A stretch of 64,000 bases of DNA, from assembly GCF_900233005.1 (NCBI RefSeq), contig NZ_LT960611.1, forward strand, positions 1,302,001-1,366,000, written 5' to 3'. The notes under the pieces are model-generated. The model made no database searches. It saw nothing but the letters and a program-made list of their open reading frames with translations, and was not told where the DNA came from. This stretch comes from Vibrio tapetis subsp. tapetis (GTDB lineage Bacteria; Pseudomonadota; Gammaproteobacteria; Enterobacterales; Vibrionaceae). Below, in pieces: positions 36,470 to 47,889 of this stretch (positions are counted from its first letter, which is position 1; each line of letters opens with the position of its first letter). Position numbers and translations under genes: made by a program.

Positions 36470-37342
36470 TTACCAGCCAGTGATTTCGCGTAACGCTTTA
36501 CCAATGTCTGCTAAGCTTTTTACTGTTTTAACGCCAGCTTCTTCAAGTGCTGCGAATTTGTCTTCAGCAGTACCCTTACCACCTGAGATAATCGCACCAG
36601 CATGGCCCATACGCTTACCAGGAGGCGCTGTAACACCCGCAATGTAAGAGACGACAGGCTTAGTAACGTTTGCCTTAATATAAGCCGCTGCTTCTTCTTC
36701 AGCAGTACCACCAATTTCACCAATCATCACGATGGCTTCGGTTTCCGGATCTTCTTGGAATAGCTTCAAAATATCGATGAAGTTAGAACCAGGAATCGGG
36801 TCTCCGCCGATACCAACACAAGTAGACTGGCCGAAGCCTTCGTCTGTTGTTTGCTTAACGGCTTCGTACGTTAGCGTACCAGAACGAGATACGATACCAA
36901 CTTTACCCTTCTTATGAATGTGACCAGGCATAATACCAATCTTACATTCATCAGGAGTAATGACACCCGGGCAGTTAGGACCAATCATAACTACGCCCGC
37001 TTCATCTAGACGTACTTTAACGTCAAGTAGATCAAGCGTTGGAATGCCTTCAGTAATGGTAACGATCAGCTTGATACCTGAATCGATGGCTTCAAGGATC
37101 GCATCTTTACAAAATGGTGCTGGTACGTAAATAACCGAAGCTGTTGCGCCGGTTGTTTCTACTGCGTCACGAACGGTGTTAAATACGGGTAGGCCCAAAT
37201 GAACCTGTCCGCCTTTAGCCGGTGATACACCACCGACCATTTGCGTTCCGTAATCAATCGCTTGCTCTGAGTGGAATGTACCTTGTCCGCCAGTGAAACC
37301 TTGGCAGATTACTTTGGTATCTTTATTAATTAATACAGACAT
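36470..37342 (-). CDS. sucD: Succinyl-CoA synthetase alpha subunit
   Basis: Carries the phosphohistidine that links nucleotide phosphorylation to succinyl-CoA cleavage in the TCA cycle. The 290-residue product has [15 protein letters not shown] (CoA-binding region) and the active-site histidine in [21 protein letters not shown]. Its ATG overlaps the sucC stop by one base (TAATG). Last gene of the sdh-suc cluster. Confidence 0.97.
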   Translation of the reverse strand: MSVLINKDTKVICQGFTGGQGTFHSEQAIDYGTQMVGGVSPAKGGQVHLGLPVFNTVRDAVETTGATASVIYVPAPFCKDAILEAIDSGIKLIVTITEGIPTLDLLDVKVRLDEAGVVMIGPNCPGVITPDECKIGIMPGHIHKKGKVGIVSRSGTLTYEAVKQTTDEGFGQSTCVGIGGDPIPGSNFIDILKLFQEDPETEAIVMIGEIGGTAEEEAAAYIKANVTKPVVSYIAGVTAPPGKRMGHAGAIISGGKGTAEDKFAALEEAGVKTVKSLADIGKALREITGW

Positions 37343-38508
37343 TATTTGCCCTCCGCAGCAGCAACTACTTTTTCCGCTGCTTCCGTTAGAGAGTTTGCAG
37401 CAATAATGTTAAGTCCACTTTCTGCAAGTTTTTGCGAACCAAGTGGAGCATTGTTGCCTTCTAGACGAACGACAACCGGTACTTTTACGCCAACTTCTTC
37501 CACTGCACCAATGATGCCGTCTGCAATCAAGTCACAACGAACAATGCCGCCGAAGATGTTCACTAGAACGGCTTTAACATTGTCATCAGAAAGAATGATT
37601 TTGAACGCTTCTGTTACACGCTCTTTCGTCGCGCCTCCGCCAACATCTAGGAAGTTTGCAGGTTGACCGCCATGTAGGTTCACGATATCCATCGTACCCA
37701 TCGCAAGTCCAGCACCATTAACCATGCAACCAATGCTGCCGTCGAGTGCGACGTAGTTTAGTTCCCATTGTGCTGCATGTGCTTCACGCTCATCTTCTTG
37801 AGATGGATCGTGCATTTCACGAAGCTTAGGCTGACGGTACATCGCGTTTGAGTCGATGTTGATTTTTCCGTCTAAACACAGAAGGTTGCCTTCTTTGGTG
37901 ATAACCAGAGGGTTAATCTCAAGTAGCGCAAGGTCGTACTGTGCAAACATGTCGCCAAGACCCATAAAGATCTTAACAAACTGCTTAATTTGATCACCCG
38001 CTAGGCCTAATTTGAATGCTAGCTCACGACCTTGATAAGTCTGAGGGCCAACAAGTGGATCAATCGCAGCTTGATGAATCAACTCAGGCGTTTCTTCAGC
38101 AATTTTTTCAATATCCACACCGCCTTCTGTTGACGCCATGAACACGATACGACGTGTTGCACGGTCAACTACCGCACCTAGGTACAGTTCGTTAGCAATG
38201 TTTGATGCTTCTTCAACCAAGATCTTAGTTACTGGTTGACCGTTCGCATCTGTTTGGTAAGTCACTAGGTTTTTGCCTAGCCACTTTTGCGCAAATTCTT
38301 TTACGCCGTCTTTAGTGTCATGAAGCTCTACGCCGCCCGCTTTACCGCGACCACCAGCGTGAACCTGACATTTAACAACTTTCTTTTCCGTGCTTATACG
38401 GCCAGCAGCTTCAAAAGCTTCTTGCGCAGTATCACACGCGTATCCTTCTGGTACGGGTAAACCGAATTCTGCAAACAGCTGTTTGGCTTGATATTCATGC
38501 AAATTCAT
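37342..38508 (-). CDS. sucC: Succinyl-CoA synthetase beta subunit
   Basis: ATP-grasp subunit determining nucleotide use. The 388 residues begin [23 protein letters not shown] and include [13 protein letters not shown] and [18 protein letters not shown], as in the family. GGAATAGCTCA precedes the ATG. It lies 183 bases after sucB, across a spacer with a hairpin. Confidence 0.97.
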   Translation of the reverse strand: MNLHEYQAKQLFAEFGLPVPEGYACDTAQEAFEAAGRISTEKKVVKCQVHAGGRGKAGGVELHDTKDGVKEFAQKWLGKNLVTYQTDANGQPVTKILVEEASNIANELYLGAVVDRATRRIVFMASTEGGVDIEKIAEETPELIHQAAIDPLVGPQTYQGRELAFKLGLAGDQIKQFVKIFMGLGDMFAQYDLALLEINPLVITKEGNLLCLDGKINIDSNAMYRQPKLREMHDPSQEDEREAHAAQWELNYVALDGSIGCMVNGAGLAMGTMDIVNLHGGQPANFLDVGGGATKERVTEAFKIILSDDNVKAVLVNIFGGIVRCDLIADGIIGAVEEVGVKVPVVVRLEGNNAPLGSQKLAESGLNIIAANSLTEAAEKVVAAAEGK

Positions 38509-38527
38509 TGAGCTATTCCATTTGTTT

Positions 38528-38541
38528 ATCCCTTAAGGGAT
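38528..38541. other. 14-bp perfect palindrome upstream of sucC
   Basis: ATCCCTTAAGGGAT lies 20-33 bases before the sucC start on the transcribed strand. It could be a regulator site or a small mRNA hairpin affecting sucC translation. Confidence 0.4.
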
Positions 38542-38658
38542 TTATTATTTCCATTAAGCCATTACTTGAGTACACATCAAGACCTAGGTCTTAGAAGGCA
38601 CTTGTAATGTCTGTGCTTGTAGGGTTGTTGAGCTTAGTTGAGGCAAACCTCAAATTTA

Positions 38659-38680
38659 GGAGCTGATTCTCACCAGCTCC
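38659..38680 (-). other. Intercistronic hairpin between sucB and sucC
   Basis: GGAGCTG / CAGCTCC with an 8-base loop lies just after the sucB stop. There is no good T run, so it looks like an mRNA stabiliser or partial attenuator, not a full terminator. Confidence 0.55.
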
Positions 38681-38691
38681 CAAGGGCTAAA

Positions 38692-39903
38692 TTACACGTC
38701 TAGCAATAGGCGTGCTGGATCTTCTAGTAACTCTTTAATTGTTACTAGGAAACCCACTGACTCACGGCCATCGACAAGGCGGTGATCGTAAGACAGTGCT
38801 AGGTACATCATTGGTAAAATTTCAACTTTTCCATCAACCGCCATTGGACGATCTTGGATTTTATGCATCCCCAAGATTGCTGCTTGTGGTGGGTTAATGA
38901 TAGGCGTTGACATCAGGGAGCCAAACACTCCGCCATTAGTAATGGTGAAGTTGCCACCTGTTAGTTCGTCAACCGTTAGCTTGCCATCGCGGCCTTTAAC
39001 AGCCAGCTCTTTAATGCCTTTTTCAATGTCAGCAAATCCAAGCGTATCGCAGTCTTTTAGGACTGGAGTAACCAAGCCTCGCGGCGTTGATACAGCCATG
39101 CTGATGTCGAAGTAATTGTGGTATACAATTTCTTCACCATCAATTGATGCATTCACTTCAGGGTAACGTTTTAGTGCTTCTGTTACCGCTTTAACGTAAA
39201 AAGACATAAAGCCAAGACGCGCACCGTGACGCTCTTCAAATTGGTCTTTGTACTGTTTACGAAGTTCCATGATTGGCTTCATGTTCACTTCGTTAAACGT
39301 TGTTAGCATTGCCGTACTATTTTTTGCTTCTAGCAAGCGCTCAGCGACACGTTTACGCAAACGAGTCATTGGCACACGCTTTTGTGTACGAGCTGCTGAA
39401 GGCACATCAATTTCAGGTTCAGCTTTAGCGGTAGAAGCCGCCTTTTTAGCGTTAGCTAGGTGAGCTTCGATGTCTTCTCGAGTAATACGACCGCCAACAC
39501 CAGTACCTTTAACCTGACTTGCTTCAAGGCCATGCTCGCCAAGGAGGCGACGAACGGCTGGGCTTAGCGCATCATTGGTTTCTTCGGTCAGTGCCGCTTT
39601 ATGGCGCTTGTCCGGAGAGGCTTCGTTCTCTTCAGTTTTATCGACTGTTGGTTCACCAGCAACCGCACCCGGCTTTAGACGGCCAATAACTTGACGTCCT
39701 AATACCGTTGCGCCTTCGGCTTCAACGATCGCTTCCAATACGCCATCTTCAGAAGCCGGAACTTCCAAAACGACTTTATCTGTTTCGATATCAACGATCA
39801 CTTCATCACGAGTTACCGCATCACCAGGCTGTTTGTGCCAAGTAGCAACCGTTGCGTCTGCGACAGATTCAGGTAAATCTGGAACCAGAATTTCAATTGT
39901 CAT
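38692..39903 (-). CDS. sucB: Dihydrolipoyl succinyltransferase (E2 of 2-oxoglutarate dehydrogenase)
   Basis: Core E2 enzyme that passes succinyl from lipoate to CoA. The 403-residue product has an N-terminal lipoyl domain (lipoylated Lys43 in [11 protein letters not shown]). The E1/E3-binding peripheral domain ([38 protein letters not shown], about 112-150) follows. The catalytic domain ends near [15 protein letters not shown] with the HxxxDG motif. It starts 28 bases after sucA. Confidence 0.97.
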   Translation of the reverse strand: MTIEILVPDLPESVADATVATWHKQPGDAVTRDEVIVDIETDKVVLEVPASEDGVLEAIVEAEGATVLGRQVIGRLKPGAVAGEPTVDKTEENEASPDKRHKAALTEETNDALSPAVRRLLGEHGLEASQVKGTGVGGRITREDIEAHLANAKKAASTAKAEPEIDVPSAARTQKRVPMTRLRKRVAERLLEAKNSTAMLTTFNEVNMKPIMELRKQYKDQFEERHGARLGFMSFYVKAVTEALKRYPEVNASIDGEEIVYHNYFDISMAVSTPRGLVTPVLKDCDTLGFADIEKGIKELAVKGRDGKLTVDELTGGNFTITNGGVFGSLMSTPIINPPQAAILGMHKIQDRPMAVDGKVEILPMMYLALSYDHRLVDGRESVGFLVTIKELLEDPARLLLDV

Positions 39904-39931
39904 GTCTGTTTCGTCCTTATTCTTCTAGTTC

Positions 39932-42742
39932 TTAATCTAGAGTCAGCGCATCGTTAACCAGCGCTTTCTGTTGTTTCAAGTGTACTGACATATAGCCAAC
40001 CGCAGGTGACGCTGAAGCCGGACGACCGGCGTATTTCAAGTCTGTTCCAGCAGGGATAGCTGCACGGAAGTTATGTTGACTTGAATACCAAGCACCTTGG
40101 TTTTGAGGCTCTTCTTGACACCACACGAAGTCTTGAACATTGCTGTATTGTGCAATCGCCGCTTCTACGTCATCTTTCGGGAAAGGATATAGTTGCTCGA
40201 TACGAACAATAGCAACATCATCTTGTTCATTGTTGCGGCGTTGTTCTAGTAGGTCGTAATAAACTTTACCAGCACAGAACACAACGCGTTTCACTTTAGC
40301 TGCATCCAACTCATCCACTTCTGGAATAGCTGGTAGGAAGGTGCCCTGAGACAAATCTTCAAGCGTAGATGTACACAATGGATGACGTAACAATGATTTC
40401 GGCGACATTACAATCAGTGGGCGACGCATTGGACGCACAACTTGACGACGGAGCATGTGATAAACCTGAGCCGGTGTTGATGGAACAACAACCTGCATAT
40501 TCTGTTCAGCACACAATTGTAAATAGCGCTCTAAACGTGCCGACGAGTGCTCTGGGCCTTGACCTTCATATCCATGAGGAAGCAGCATAGTAAGACCACA
40601 TAAACGCGCCCACTTTTGCTCACCAGATGAAATAAACTGATCGATAACTACTTGGGCACCGTTGGCGAAATCACCAAACTGAGCTTCCCAAAGCGTTAAG
40701 CCTCCAGGCTCTGTCGTCGCGTAACCATATTCAAATGCCAGTACTGCCGCTTCTGATAACACTGAATCATAAACTTGGAATGGCCCTTGTTTATCATGAA
40801 TGTTTGTCAGAGGAACATAGGTACTCGCATCCGATTGATTATGCAGAACAGCATGACGGTGGAAGAAAGTACCACGGCCTGAATCTTGGCCTGAAATACG
40901 AATGCGCTTACCGTCATCAACTAATGTTGCGTAAGCCAATGTTTCTGCCATACCCCAATCAACAGCCTTTTCACCGTTCATCATGGCCACACGATCGTTA
41001 TACAGTTTTTGTACACGACTTTGCAGTTTATGGCTTTCTGGGTACTGACAAATACGCTGGCCGAGCTCTTTCAGACGGTCAATATCGTATTCATTTTCCC
41101 AAGCATCATCCCAGTCGTGATCTAAGTATGGAGACCAATCGACAGAGTGAAGACGCATAGGACGCCATTCTTTTACTACCACTTCACCGTGATCAAGCGC
41201 ATCACGGTATTCATTAACCAATTGAGTAGCGGTTTCGATATCGAACTCGCCTCGGTCAATTAACACGTCCGCGTACAATTTGCGAGGCGTAGGGTGCTTC
41301 TTAATTTTCTGATACATAAGAGGCTGCGTTGCACTTGGCTCATCAGCTTCGTTGTGTCCATGGCGTCGGTAACAAACCAACTCGACCACCACATCACGTT
41401 TAAACGTATTACGGTAATCCAAAGCAATTCGAGCAACAAATGCTACCGCTTCTGGATCGTCAGCGTTAACGTGGAAAATTGGCGCCTGAACCATCTTAGC
41501 AATATCAGTACAGTACATGGTCGAGCGAGTATCACGCGGGTTGGAAGTAGTGAAACCAACCTGGTTGTTAATCACAATTCGAACAGTACCGCCAACTTGG
41601 AAACCTCGGGTTTGAGACATATTGAATGTCTCCTGTACCACGCCTTGGCCAGCGATGGCAGAGTCACCATGAATAGTAATAGGAAGAACGCTGTTGCCAT
41701 CTTTATCGCCTAAACGATCTTGACGCGCACGAACTGAACCGATAACTACCGGGTTTACGATTTCCAAATGTGAAGGGTTAAACGCTAGTACCAGGTGAAC
41801 ATCATTACCTGGTGTCGCAAAATCTGCTGAGAAACCTTGGTGGTACTTAACGTCACCGGTTCCCCATGTATCATCGTGCTTGCCTGCAAACTCATCAAAG
41901 AGATCTTGCGGCTTTTTGCCCAACACGTTAACCAACATGTTTAAACGGCCACGGTGAGCCATGCCCACGACAACTTCACGCATGCCTTGGCTACCCGCAT
42001 GACGAATCATTTCTTTCGTCATTGGAATCAGTGCATCACCACCTTCCAATGAGAAACGTTTCGCGCCCGGGAATTTCGCACCAAGATAACGCTCAAGGCC
42101 TTCAGCTGCCGTTAGCTCATCTAAGAAAGTTTGCTTTTCTTCTCGGTTGAATGATGGCTGTCCAGATACCGACTCCAAACGCTGTTGAATCCAACGCTTT
42201 TGTTCTGTATTGGTCATGTGCATGTATTCTGCACCGATAGAGCCACAATAAGTCTGTTGAAGTGCTTTATGCAGATCTTTTAGCACCATGGTCTCTTGAC
42301 CAATAGCAAAAGAACCTACATTAAAGGTTTCTTCAAAGTCTTCTTCATTGAGATTATGAAAGGCAGGATCTAGGTCAGCGACAGGATCGCGTTTCCAAAT
42401 TCCTAGGGGATCTAGATTAGCAGCTTGATGCCCGCGGAAGCGGTAAGCATTAATAAGCTGTAGAACTTTTACTTGTTTCGCATCGACATCAGGATCACTA
42501 ACTTGGACATTGTAATGCTTTGTTTCTTTCGCTAATCGACGGAAGTAGTCACGGACACGAGAATGAGGCTGCTCCACTACATCTTCAGGATGCGTAGGTA
42601 AACCTTCAAATACTCGTTTCCACTCCTCACTTACCAGGTCGGGGTCACTAAGATACAGTTCGTAGAGGTCCTCTACGTACGTTGCATTGGCGCCAGCCAA
42701 GTGTGAAGACTCGAGCCATGCCTTCATCACGCCGTTGTGCAT
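39932..42742 (-). CDS. sucA: 2-Oxoglutarate dehydrogenase E1
   Basis: Thiamine-diphosphate E1 that decarboxylates 2-oxoglutarate. The 936-residue product has the family N-terminus (VMKAWLESSHLAGANATYVEDLYELYL). It also has GMAHRGRLNMLVNVLGK, the ThDP/Mg motif GDSAIAGQGVVQETFNMS to INNQVGFTTSNP, and the transketolase-like C-terminal half (HGYEGQGPEHSSARLERYLQL). It sits between sdhB and sucB. Confidence 0.97.
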   Translation of the reverse strand: MHNGVMKAWLESSHLAGANATYVEDLYELYLSDPDLVSEEWKRVFEGLPTHPEDVVEQPHSRVRDYFRRLAKETKHYNVQVSDPDVDAKQVKVLQLINAYRFRGHQAANLDPLGIWKRDPVADLDPAFHNLNEEDFEETFNVGSFAIGQETMVLKDLHKALQQTYCGSIGAEYMHMTNTEQKRWIQQRLESVSGQPSFNREEKQTFLDELTAAEGLERYLGAKFPGAKRFSLEGGDALIPMTKEMIRHAGSQGMREVVVGMAHRGRLNMLVNVLGKKPQDLFDEFAGKHDDTWGTGDVKYHQGFSADFATPGNDVHLVLAFNPSHLEIVNPVVIGSVRARQDRLGDKDGNSVLPITIHGDSAIAGQGVVQETFNMSQTRGFQVGGTVRIVINNQVGFTTSNPRDTRSTMYCTDIAKMVQAPIFHVNADDPEAVAFVARIALDYRNTFKRDVVVELVCYRRHGHNEADEPSATQPLMYQKIKKHPTPRKLYADVLIDRGEFDIETATQLVNEYRDALDHGEVVVKEWRPMRLHSVDWSPYLDHDWDDAWENEYDIDRLKELGQRICQYPESHKLQSRVQKLYNDRVAMMNGEKAVDWGMAETLAYATLVDDGKRIRISGQDSGRGTFFHRHAVLHNQSDASTYVPLTNIHDKQGPFQVYDSVLSEAAVLAFEYGYATTEPGGLTLWEAQFGDFANGAQVVIDQFISSGEQKWARLCGLTMLLPHGYEGQGPEHSSARLERYLQLCAEQNMQVVVPSTPAQVYHMLRRQVVRPMRRPLIVMSPKSLLRHPLCTSTLEDLSQGTFLPAIPEVDELDAAKVKRVVFCAGKVYYDLLEQRRNNEQDDVAIVRIEQLYPFPKDDVEAAIAQYSNVQDFVWCQEEPQNQGAWYSSQHNFRAAIPAGTDLKYAGRPASASPAVGYMSVHLKQQKALVNDALTLD

Positions 42743-42770
42743 ATTTTCCCTTAACCAGTAGTTTCACTTG

Positions 42771-42792
42771 TGCTCGGACATTATGCCGAGCA
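42771..42792 (-). other. Intercistronic hairpin between sdhB and sucA
   Basis: TGCTCGG / CCGAGCA with an 8-base loop in the 103-base sdhB-sucA gap. There is no T run. It may mark a processing or stability site between the SDH and OGDH parts of the transcript. Confidence 0.55.
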
Positions 42793-42845
42793 TCTATCCT
42801 GCTGACCCGAAAGCCAGCAAACTTCTATTCCATTTTCGACTGATA

Positions 42846-43559
42846 TCACACAGAACGATTAATCAACATCGTTTTAATATGACCTATCGCTTTCGTCGGA
42901 TTTAATCCCTTAGGACAAACACTTACACAGTTCATGATGCCATGGCAACGAAAAACGCTAAATGCATCGTCAAGATCAGATAAACGTTCATCTGTTGCAC
43001 TATCGCGGCTATCAATTAACCAGCGGTACGCAGCAAGTAAACCAGCTGGTCCGATGAATTTATCAGGGTTCCACCAGAATGAAGGGCACGACGTCGTACA
43101 ACATGCACACATAATGCATTCATACAATCCATCTAAATGCGCTCTATCTTCTGGAAGCTGAAGGTTTTCACGCGATGGCGGTACGTTGCCATCGGAGACC
43201 AAATAAGGTTTCACTTTTTCGTAATTATCGTAAAACTGTGTCATGTCAACGATCAAATCTCGAACAACAGGCAGTCCAGGCAAAGGGCGAATAACAATCT
43301 TGTCTTTGCCAATTAGGTCAGACAAAGAAGTAATACACGCCAAGCCATTTTTACCATTCATGTTCAAGCCATCTGAACCACAGACACCTTCACGACAAGA
43401 ACGACGGAATGCGATCGTTGGATCTTGCTCTTTCAACAAGATAAGCGCATCCAGTAGCATCATGTCTGATCCCTCTTCAACTTCAAGAGTGTAATCTTTC
43501 ATGTAAGGCTTTTTATCCGCATCAGGGTTATAGCGGTAAAGAGAGAAAGTCAGTTTCAT
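42846..43559 (-). CDS. sdhB: Succinate dehydrogenase iron-sulfur subunit
   Basis: Carries electrons from SdhA to quinone through three clusters. The 237-residue product has the 2Fe-2S ligands in CREGVCGSDGLNMNGKNGLAC, the 4Fe-4S ligands in CIMCACCTTSCPSFWW, and the 3Fe-4S region in CHGIMNCVSVCPKGLNP. It is 12 bases downstream of sdhA. Confidence 0.97.
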   Translation of the reverse strand: MKLTFSLYRYNPDADKKPYMKDYTLEVEEGSDMMLLDALILLKEQDPTIAFRRSCREGVCGSDGLNMNGKNGLACITSLSDLIGKDKIVIRPLPGLPVVRDLIVDMTQFYDNYEKVKPYLVSDGNVPPSRENLQLPEDRAHLDGLYECIMCACCTTSCPSFWWNPDKFIGPAGLLAAYRWLIDSRDSATDERLSDLDDAFSVFRCHGIMNCVSVCPKGLNPTKAIGHIKTMLINRSV

Positions 43560-43571
43560 AATATTGCTCCC

Positions 43572-45338
43572 TTAGTAGACACGTGCTTTAGGCGGAAATG
43601 CATCACGATGGATTGGTTCCATGTTTACGTCACGCTTAGACATAGATTCTGTCTCTGGGTCGTAAACTGAATGACACAACCAAGTGCTGTCATCACGGTC
43701 TGGGAAATCGAAACGCGCGTGAGCACCACGGCTTTCGGTTCTAAAGTTAGCCGCTACTGCTGTCGCGTAAGCCGTCTCCATTAAGTTTTCTAGCTCTAAA
43801 CACTCAATGCGTTGGGTATTAAACTCTGTCGACTTATCTGCAAGGTGCGCATTTTTCAGTCGCTCACGAATCACTTTAAGTTCTTCCAAGCCTTTTGCCA
43901 TTGCATCGCCTTCACGGAACACCGAGAAGTTATTTTGCATGCACTGCTGTAGGTCTTTACGAATTTGCACAGGATCTTCACCACCCGTGCTGTCTTCCCA
44001 ACGATTGTAACGAGCCAGTGAAGCTTGAATATCATCTTCAGTCGCTGGTTTAGCTTCCGTTTGAGCTTTTAGCGTTTCGCCAAGGTGTAAGCCTGTTGCA
44101 CGGCCAAATACCACTAAATCCAACAGTGAATTACCACCTAGTCGGTTAGCCCCATGAACCGATACCGAAGCAATTTCACCACAAGCATACAAACCATGAA
44201 CTTCTACGTCGTTACCTTGGCTGTCTTGTTTAATCGCTTGACCGGAGACTTGAGTTGGTACGCCCCCCATCATGTAGTGACAAGTAGGAATTACTGGAAT
44301 CGGCTCTTTTACAGGATCCACATGCGCAAACGTACGAGATAGTTCACATACGCCAGGTAAGCGAGATTCAAGTACCTCTTTACCTAGATGATCGAGCTTA
44401 AGTTTGATGTGTGGGCCCCATGGTCCATCACAGCCACGTCCTTCACGAATCTCAATCATCATTGAACGCGCGACAACATCACGGCCTGCAAGATCTTTTG
44501 CGTTTGGTGCATAACGCTCCATAAAGCGTTCGCCGTCTTTGTTCAGCAGATAACCACCTTCACCACGACAACCTTCTGTTACCAGTACACCCGCACCAGC
44601 AATGCCTGTCGGGTGGAATTGCCACATTTCGATATCTTGCATTGGTACGCCAGCACGGATTGCCATGCCAACACCATCACCAGTATTGATGTGCGCATTC
44701 GTGGTAGAAGCGTAAATTCGACCAGCACCACCTGTCGCTAATATGGTGGCTTTCGATTTGAAATAACAAACCTCACCGGTTTCCATACATAGTGCTGTTG
44801 TACCAAGAATCGCCCCGTCTTCATTTTTTACTAAATCAAGCGCGTACCACTCTGAGAAAATGGTCGTTTTGTGTTTGATGTTCTGCTGATACAACGTATG
44901 AAGCAAGGCATGACCTGTACGGTCTGCCGCAGCTGCCGTACGCGCCGCTTGTTCACCACCAAAATTTTTAGATTGGCCACCGAATGGTCGTTGGTAGATC
45001 GTTCCGTTATCGAAACGAGAAAATGGCAGCCCCATCTTTTCAAGTTCGATTACCGATTCTGGACCATTTTTACACATGTACTCGATGGCATCTTGATCAC
45101 CAATGTAATCAGAACCTTTCACCGTGTCGTACATGTGTTGTTCCCAATGATCTTCGTGCGCATTACCAAGAGCAACAGTAATGCCCCCTTGAGCGGACAC
45201 AGTATGAGAACGGGTTGGAAATACTTTAGATAACAAGGCACAGCTAAGGCCTTGCTCAGAAATTTGAAGGGCAGCGCGCATACCCGCACCACCAGCGCCG
45301 ATTACCACGGCATCGAATTCACGAACAGGAATAGTCAC
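43572..45338 (-). CDS. sdhA: Succinate dehydrogenase flavoprotein subunit
   Basis: Oxidises succinate with covalent FAD. The 588 residues start with the dinucleotide fold [17 protein letters not shown]. The FAD-attaching His is in [12 protein letters not shown]. The substrate site [21 protein letters not shown] and [17 protein letters not shown] follow. It directly abuts sdhD (no gap) and precedes sdhB. Confidence 0.97.
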   Translation of the reverse strand: MTIPVREFDAVVIGAGGAGMRAALQISEQGLSCALLSKVFPTRSHTVSAQGGITVALGNAHEDHWEQHMYDTVKGSDYIGDQDAIEYMCKNGPESVIELEKMGLPFSRFDNGTIYQRPFGGQSKNFGGEQAARTAAAADRTGHALLHTLYQQNIKHKTTIFSEWYALDLVKNEDGAILGTTALCMETGEVCYFKSKATILATGGAGRIYASTTNAHINTGDGVGMAIRAGVPMQDIEMWQFHPTGIAGAGVLVTEGCRGEGGYLLNKDGERFMERYAPNAKDLAGRDVVARSMMIEIREGRGCDGPWGPHIKLKLDHLGKEVLESRLPGVCELSRTFAHVDPVKEPIPVIPTCHYMMGGVPTQVSGQAIKQDSQGNDVEVHGLYACGEIASVSVHGANRLGGNSLLDLVVFGRATGLHLGETLKAQTEAKPATEDDIQASLARYNRWEDSTGGEDPVQIRKDLQQCMQNNFSVFREGDAMAKGLEELKVIRERLKNAHLADKSTEFNTQRIECLELENLMETAYATAVAANFRTESRGAHARFDFPDRDDSTWLCHSVYDPETESMSKRDVNMEPIHRDAFPPKARVY

Positions 45339-45683
45339 TTACGCACCCCACAATACAAATAGGCCAGAGAAAAAGTAGCCAAACAATACAACGACAATCG
45401 CCAACTGTAATCCACCGCGGAGAGCCGCAGGTTTAATGTAGTCAGTCAATACCTGCCATAGTCCAATCCATGCGTGAATTAGCACACACACAAGTGAAAC
45501 CATGGTAAACACCTTGGTAAACGTGCCAGCAAAAAAAGCAGTCCAAGAGTGGTAGGTAATATCGTTAAAGGCACAGAAGCCCACAATATAAAAGGTATAA
45601 AGCGTAAGAACGATGGCACTCGCACGAATAAGTAAGAAATCGTGTACGCCATTACGTCCGAAGGATGAAATATTCTTTACCAT
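45339..45683 (-). CDS. sdhD: Succinate dehydrogenase membrane anchor D
   Basis: A 114-residue membrane subunit with three helices that bind heme b and ubiquinone. The family pattern includes [21 protein letters not shown] and a conserved His in [19 protein letters not shown]. It overlaps sdhC by 7 bases. Confidence 0.95.
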   Translation of the reverse strand: MVKNISSFGRNGVHDFLLIRASAIVLTLYTFYIVGFCAFNDITYHSWTAFFAGTFTKVFTMVSLVCVLIHAWIGLWQVLTDYIKPAALRGGLQLAIVVVLFGYFFSGLFVLWGA

Positions 45684-46069
45684 ACTAGTATCCCCGCAAG
45701 AAGAGACAGTACACCAGTAATGATAAACGAGACTTTCGCGCTCATCGCTCCTGATTCGAGTTCTTCAAAATAACCAAGGTCCATTGCGAGATGGCGTAGG
45801 CCACCAACAATGTGATATGCCAATGCAGTTAGAATGCCCCATAAAATAAAGGTGACAAAGAAACCATCGACTAAATCATAAGCTTGTTTAAAACCAAGGG
45901 GGGACGACAACGATACGGACAACAACCACAGCAAAATTCCTATTGCTACAAACGTGATCACACCTGCAACTCGATGCAGGATTGATGCAATAGCAGTAAT
46001 AGGAAAGTGAACGGTCTGTAAATCTAAATTAACAGGTCTTGACTTTCTATCTTTCACGGGCTTGCTCAC
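45677..46069 (-). CDS. sdhC: Succinate dehydrogenase cytochrome b556 subunit
   Basis: A 130-residue membrane anchor with three helices. The family signature is [26 protein letters not shown], and the heme-ligand His is in the [18 protein letters not shown] segment. First gene of sdhCDAB-sucABCD. It is divergent from gltA. Confidence 0.96.
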   Translation of the reverse strand: MSKPVKDRKSRPVNLDLQTVHFPITAIASILHRVAGVITFVAIGILLWLLSVSLSSPLGFKQAYDLVDGFFVTFILWGILTALAYHIVGGLRHLAMDLGYFEELESGAMSAKVSFIITGVLSLLAGILVW

Positions 46070-46463
46070 TCAGCTCCTTTGAAGCATTTATTGTTATAGG
46101 CCAAATTTGCTCTCAAACCGACAATTTTTAACATTTAATTAACGTTTATTCGCGATATCTGCCGAGTTTAATGTAAATGGAATGTTAAAATTCGTATTTA
46201 AGTTTTTCCTTATATTTCTTTTTAGCCTAGAATTTATAAGGATTTAAGCAAAATTTTCAATGTAACTATACGGGTGGTAACATATTAATACAAACGATGT
46301 AACAAATAATGCCACATAGAACAGATTTTTAACTTTTTTCCTATGAAAAATTCAAACAAGTGCACACAAAAGAGCAGAATAATTGACTTTAGTTGTGTTT
46401 CTGAGTACAAATTTGACACAGAAAATATCCTGGACGGATTAATAATAAACAAAGGAGAGTGTT
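46070..46463. promoter_or_regulatory. sdhC/gltA divergent regulatory spacer
   Basis: A 394-base AT-rich spacer for two divergent TCA units. The best gltA-directed promoter is TTGACT (46383-46388), 17 bases, TACAAA (46406-46411); a second TTGACA lies at 46414-46419. AAGGAGAG precedes the gltA ATG. I see no clear CRP site. ArcA control is expected from relatives but not demonstrable by eye. Confidence 0.45.
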
Positions 46464-47753
46464 ATGACGGATAAGAAAGCGACCCTTCACATCGAAGGTT
46501 TAGCCCCAATCGAATTCCCAATAATGGACGGTACACTGGGTCCTGAAGTCATTGATGTTCGTAAATTGGGTTCCAACGGTTACTTTACATTTGACCCTGG
46601 TTTTCTTGCCACTGCATCTTGTGAGTCTCAAATCACTTATATTGATGGTGCAAAAGGCGTACTGCTTCACCGTGGCTACCCAATTGATCAGCTTGCCAAC
46701 AATGCGGATTACTTAGAAGTTTGTTATATCCTATTGAATGGCGAAGCACCTGATCGTCAGCAATATCAAGAGTTTAAAGAAATCGTAACTCGTCACACTA
46801 TGGTTCACGAACAAATTGCCAGCTTCTTCCATGGCTTCCGACGTGACGCCCACCCAATGGCAATCATGTGTGGTGTAGTAGGCGCTTTGGCTGCGTTCTA
46901 TCACGACTCTTTAGATATCAACAACGACTCTCACCGAGAGATCGCTGCATATCGCTTGTTATCAAAAATGCCAACGCTGGCTGCGATGTGTTACAAATAC
47001 TCTATTGGCCAACCGTTTATCTACCCACGTAACGAATTGAGCTACGCGGAAAACTTCCTATACATGATGTTTGCTAACCCATGTGAGGAATACACAGTAA
47101 ATCCGGTTGTTGCTCGCGCAATGGATAAGATTTTCACCCTTCATGCTGATCACGAACAAAACGCTTCTACGTCTACTGTTCGTTTGGCTGGTTCATCTGG
47201 TGCTAACCCGTTTGCTTGTATCGCGGCTGGTATCGCCTCTCTTTGGGGGCCTGCTCACGGTGGTGCCAACGAAGCATGTTTACGTATGCTTGAAGAGATT
47301 GGTTCTGTTGACAACATTGAAGAATACGTAGCAAAAGCAAAAGACAAAGATGACCCGTTCCGCTTAATGGGCTTTGGTCACCGTGTCTACAAAAACTACG
47401 ATCCACGTGCAACTGTAATGCGTGAAGCATGTCATGAAGTGCTCAAGGAATTAAGCATCCAAGATCCACTGCTCGACGTAGCTATGGAACTTGAACGTAT
47501 TGCCCTGTCTGATGAGTACTTTGTTGAGAAGAAACTTTACCCTAACGTAGATTTCTATTCTGGCATTATCTTGAAGGCAATTGGTATTCCAGTATCAATG
47601 TTTACCGTGATCTTCGCGATGTCTCGTACTATCGGCTGGATTGCTCATTGGAACGAGATGCACTCAGATCCAGACAACCGTATCGGTCGTCCTCGCCAAC
47701 TTTACAAAGGCGAAAAAATGCGTGACTTCCAACCTCTTCATGAGCGCGAATAG
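46464..47753 (+). CDS. gltA: Citrate synthase (type II)
   Basis: Condenses oxaloacetate and acetyl-CoA to citrate. The 429-residue length matches the NADH-sensitive hexameric type II enzyme. Catalytic residues are visible: His in [15 protein letters not shown], His in [13 protein letters not shown] and Asp in [11 protein letters not shown]. It is transcribed away from the sdh-suc cluster and followed by a strong terminator. Confidence 0.97.
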   Translation: MTDKKATLHIEGLAPIEFPIMDGTLGPEVIDVRKLGSNGYFTFDPGFLATASCESQITYIDGAKGVLLHRGYPIDQLANNADYLEVCYILLNGEAPDRQQYQEFKEIVTRHTMVHEQIASFFHGFRRDAHPMAIMCGVVGALAAFYHDSLDINNDSHREIAAYRLLSKMPTLAAMCYKYSIGQPFIYPRNELSYAENFLYMMFANPCEEYTVNPVVARAMDKIFTLHADHEQNASTSTVRLAGSSGANPFACIAAGIASLWGPAHGGANEACLRMLEEIGSVDNIEEYVAKAKDKDDPFRLMGFGHRVYKNYDPRATVMREACHEVLKELSIQDPLLDVAMELERIALSDEYFVEKKLYPNVDFYSGIILKAIGIPVSMFTVIFAMSRTIGWIAHWNEMHSDPDNRIGRPRQLYKGEKMRDFQPLHERE

Positions 47754-47783
47754 CACGTTAGAAGTTTAGATATTTAGAAAAAC

Positions 47784-47813
47784 AAAACCGATGCCTAGTG
47801 CATCGGTTTTTTT
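47784..47813 (+). terminator. Terminator after gltA
   Basis: AAAACCGATGC / GCATCGGTTTT with a 5-base loop and T(7). Confidence 0.92.
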
Positions 47814-47889
47814 ATGATGAATAAGTTGTGATTACGGAGTCTGAACAATTTGACTCGACTATGCCCAAATTAAATCGAATCCTTATGCC

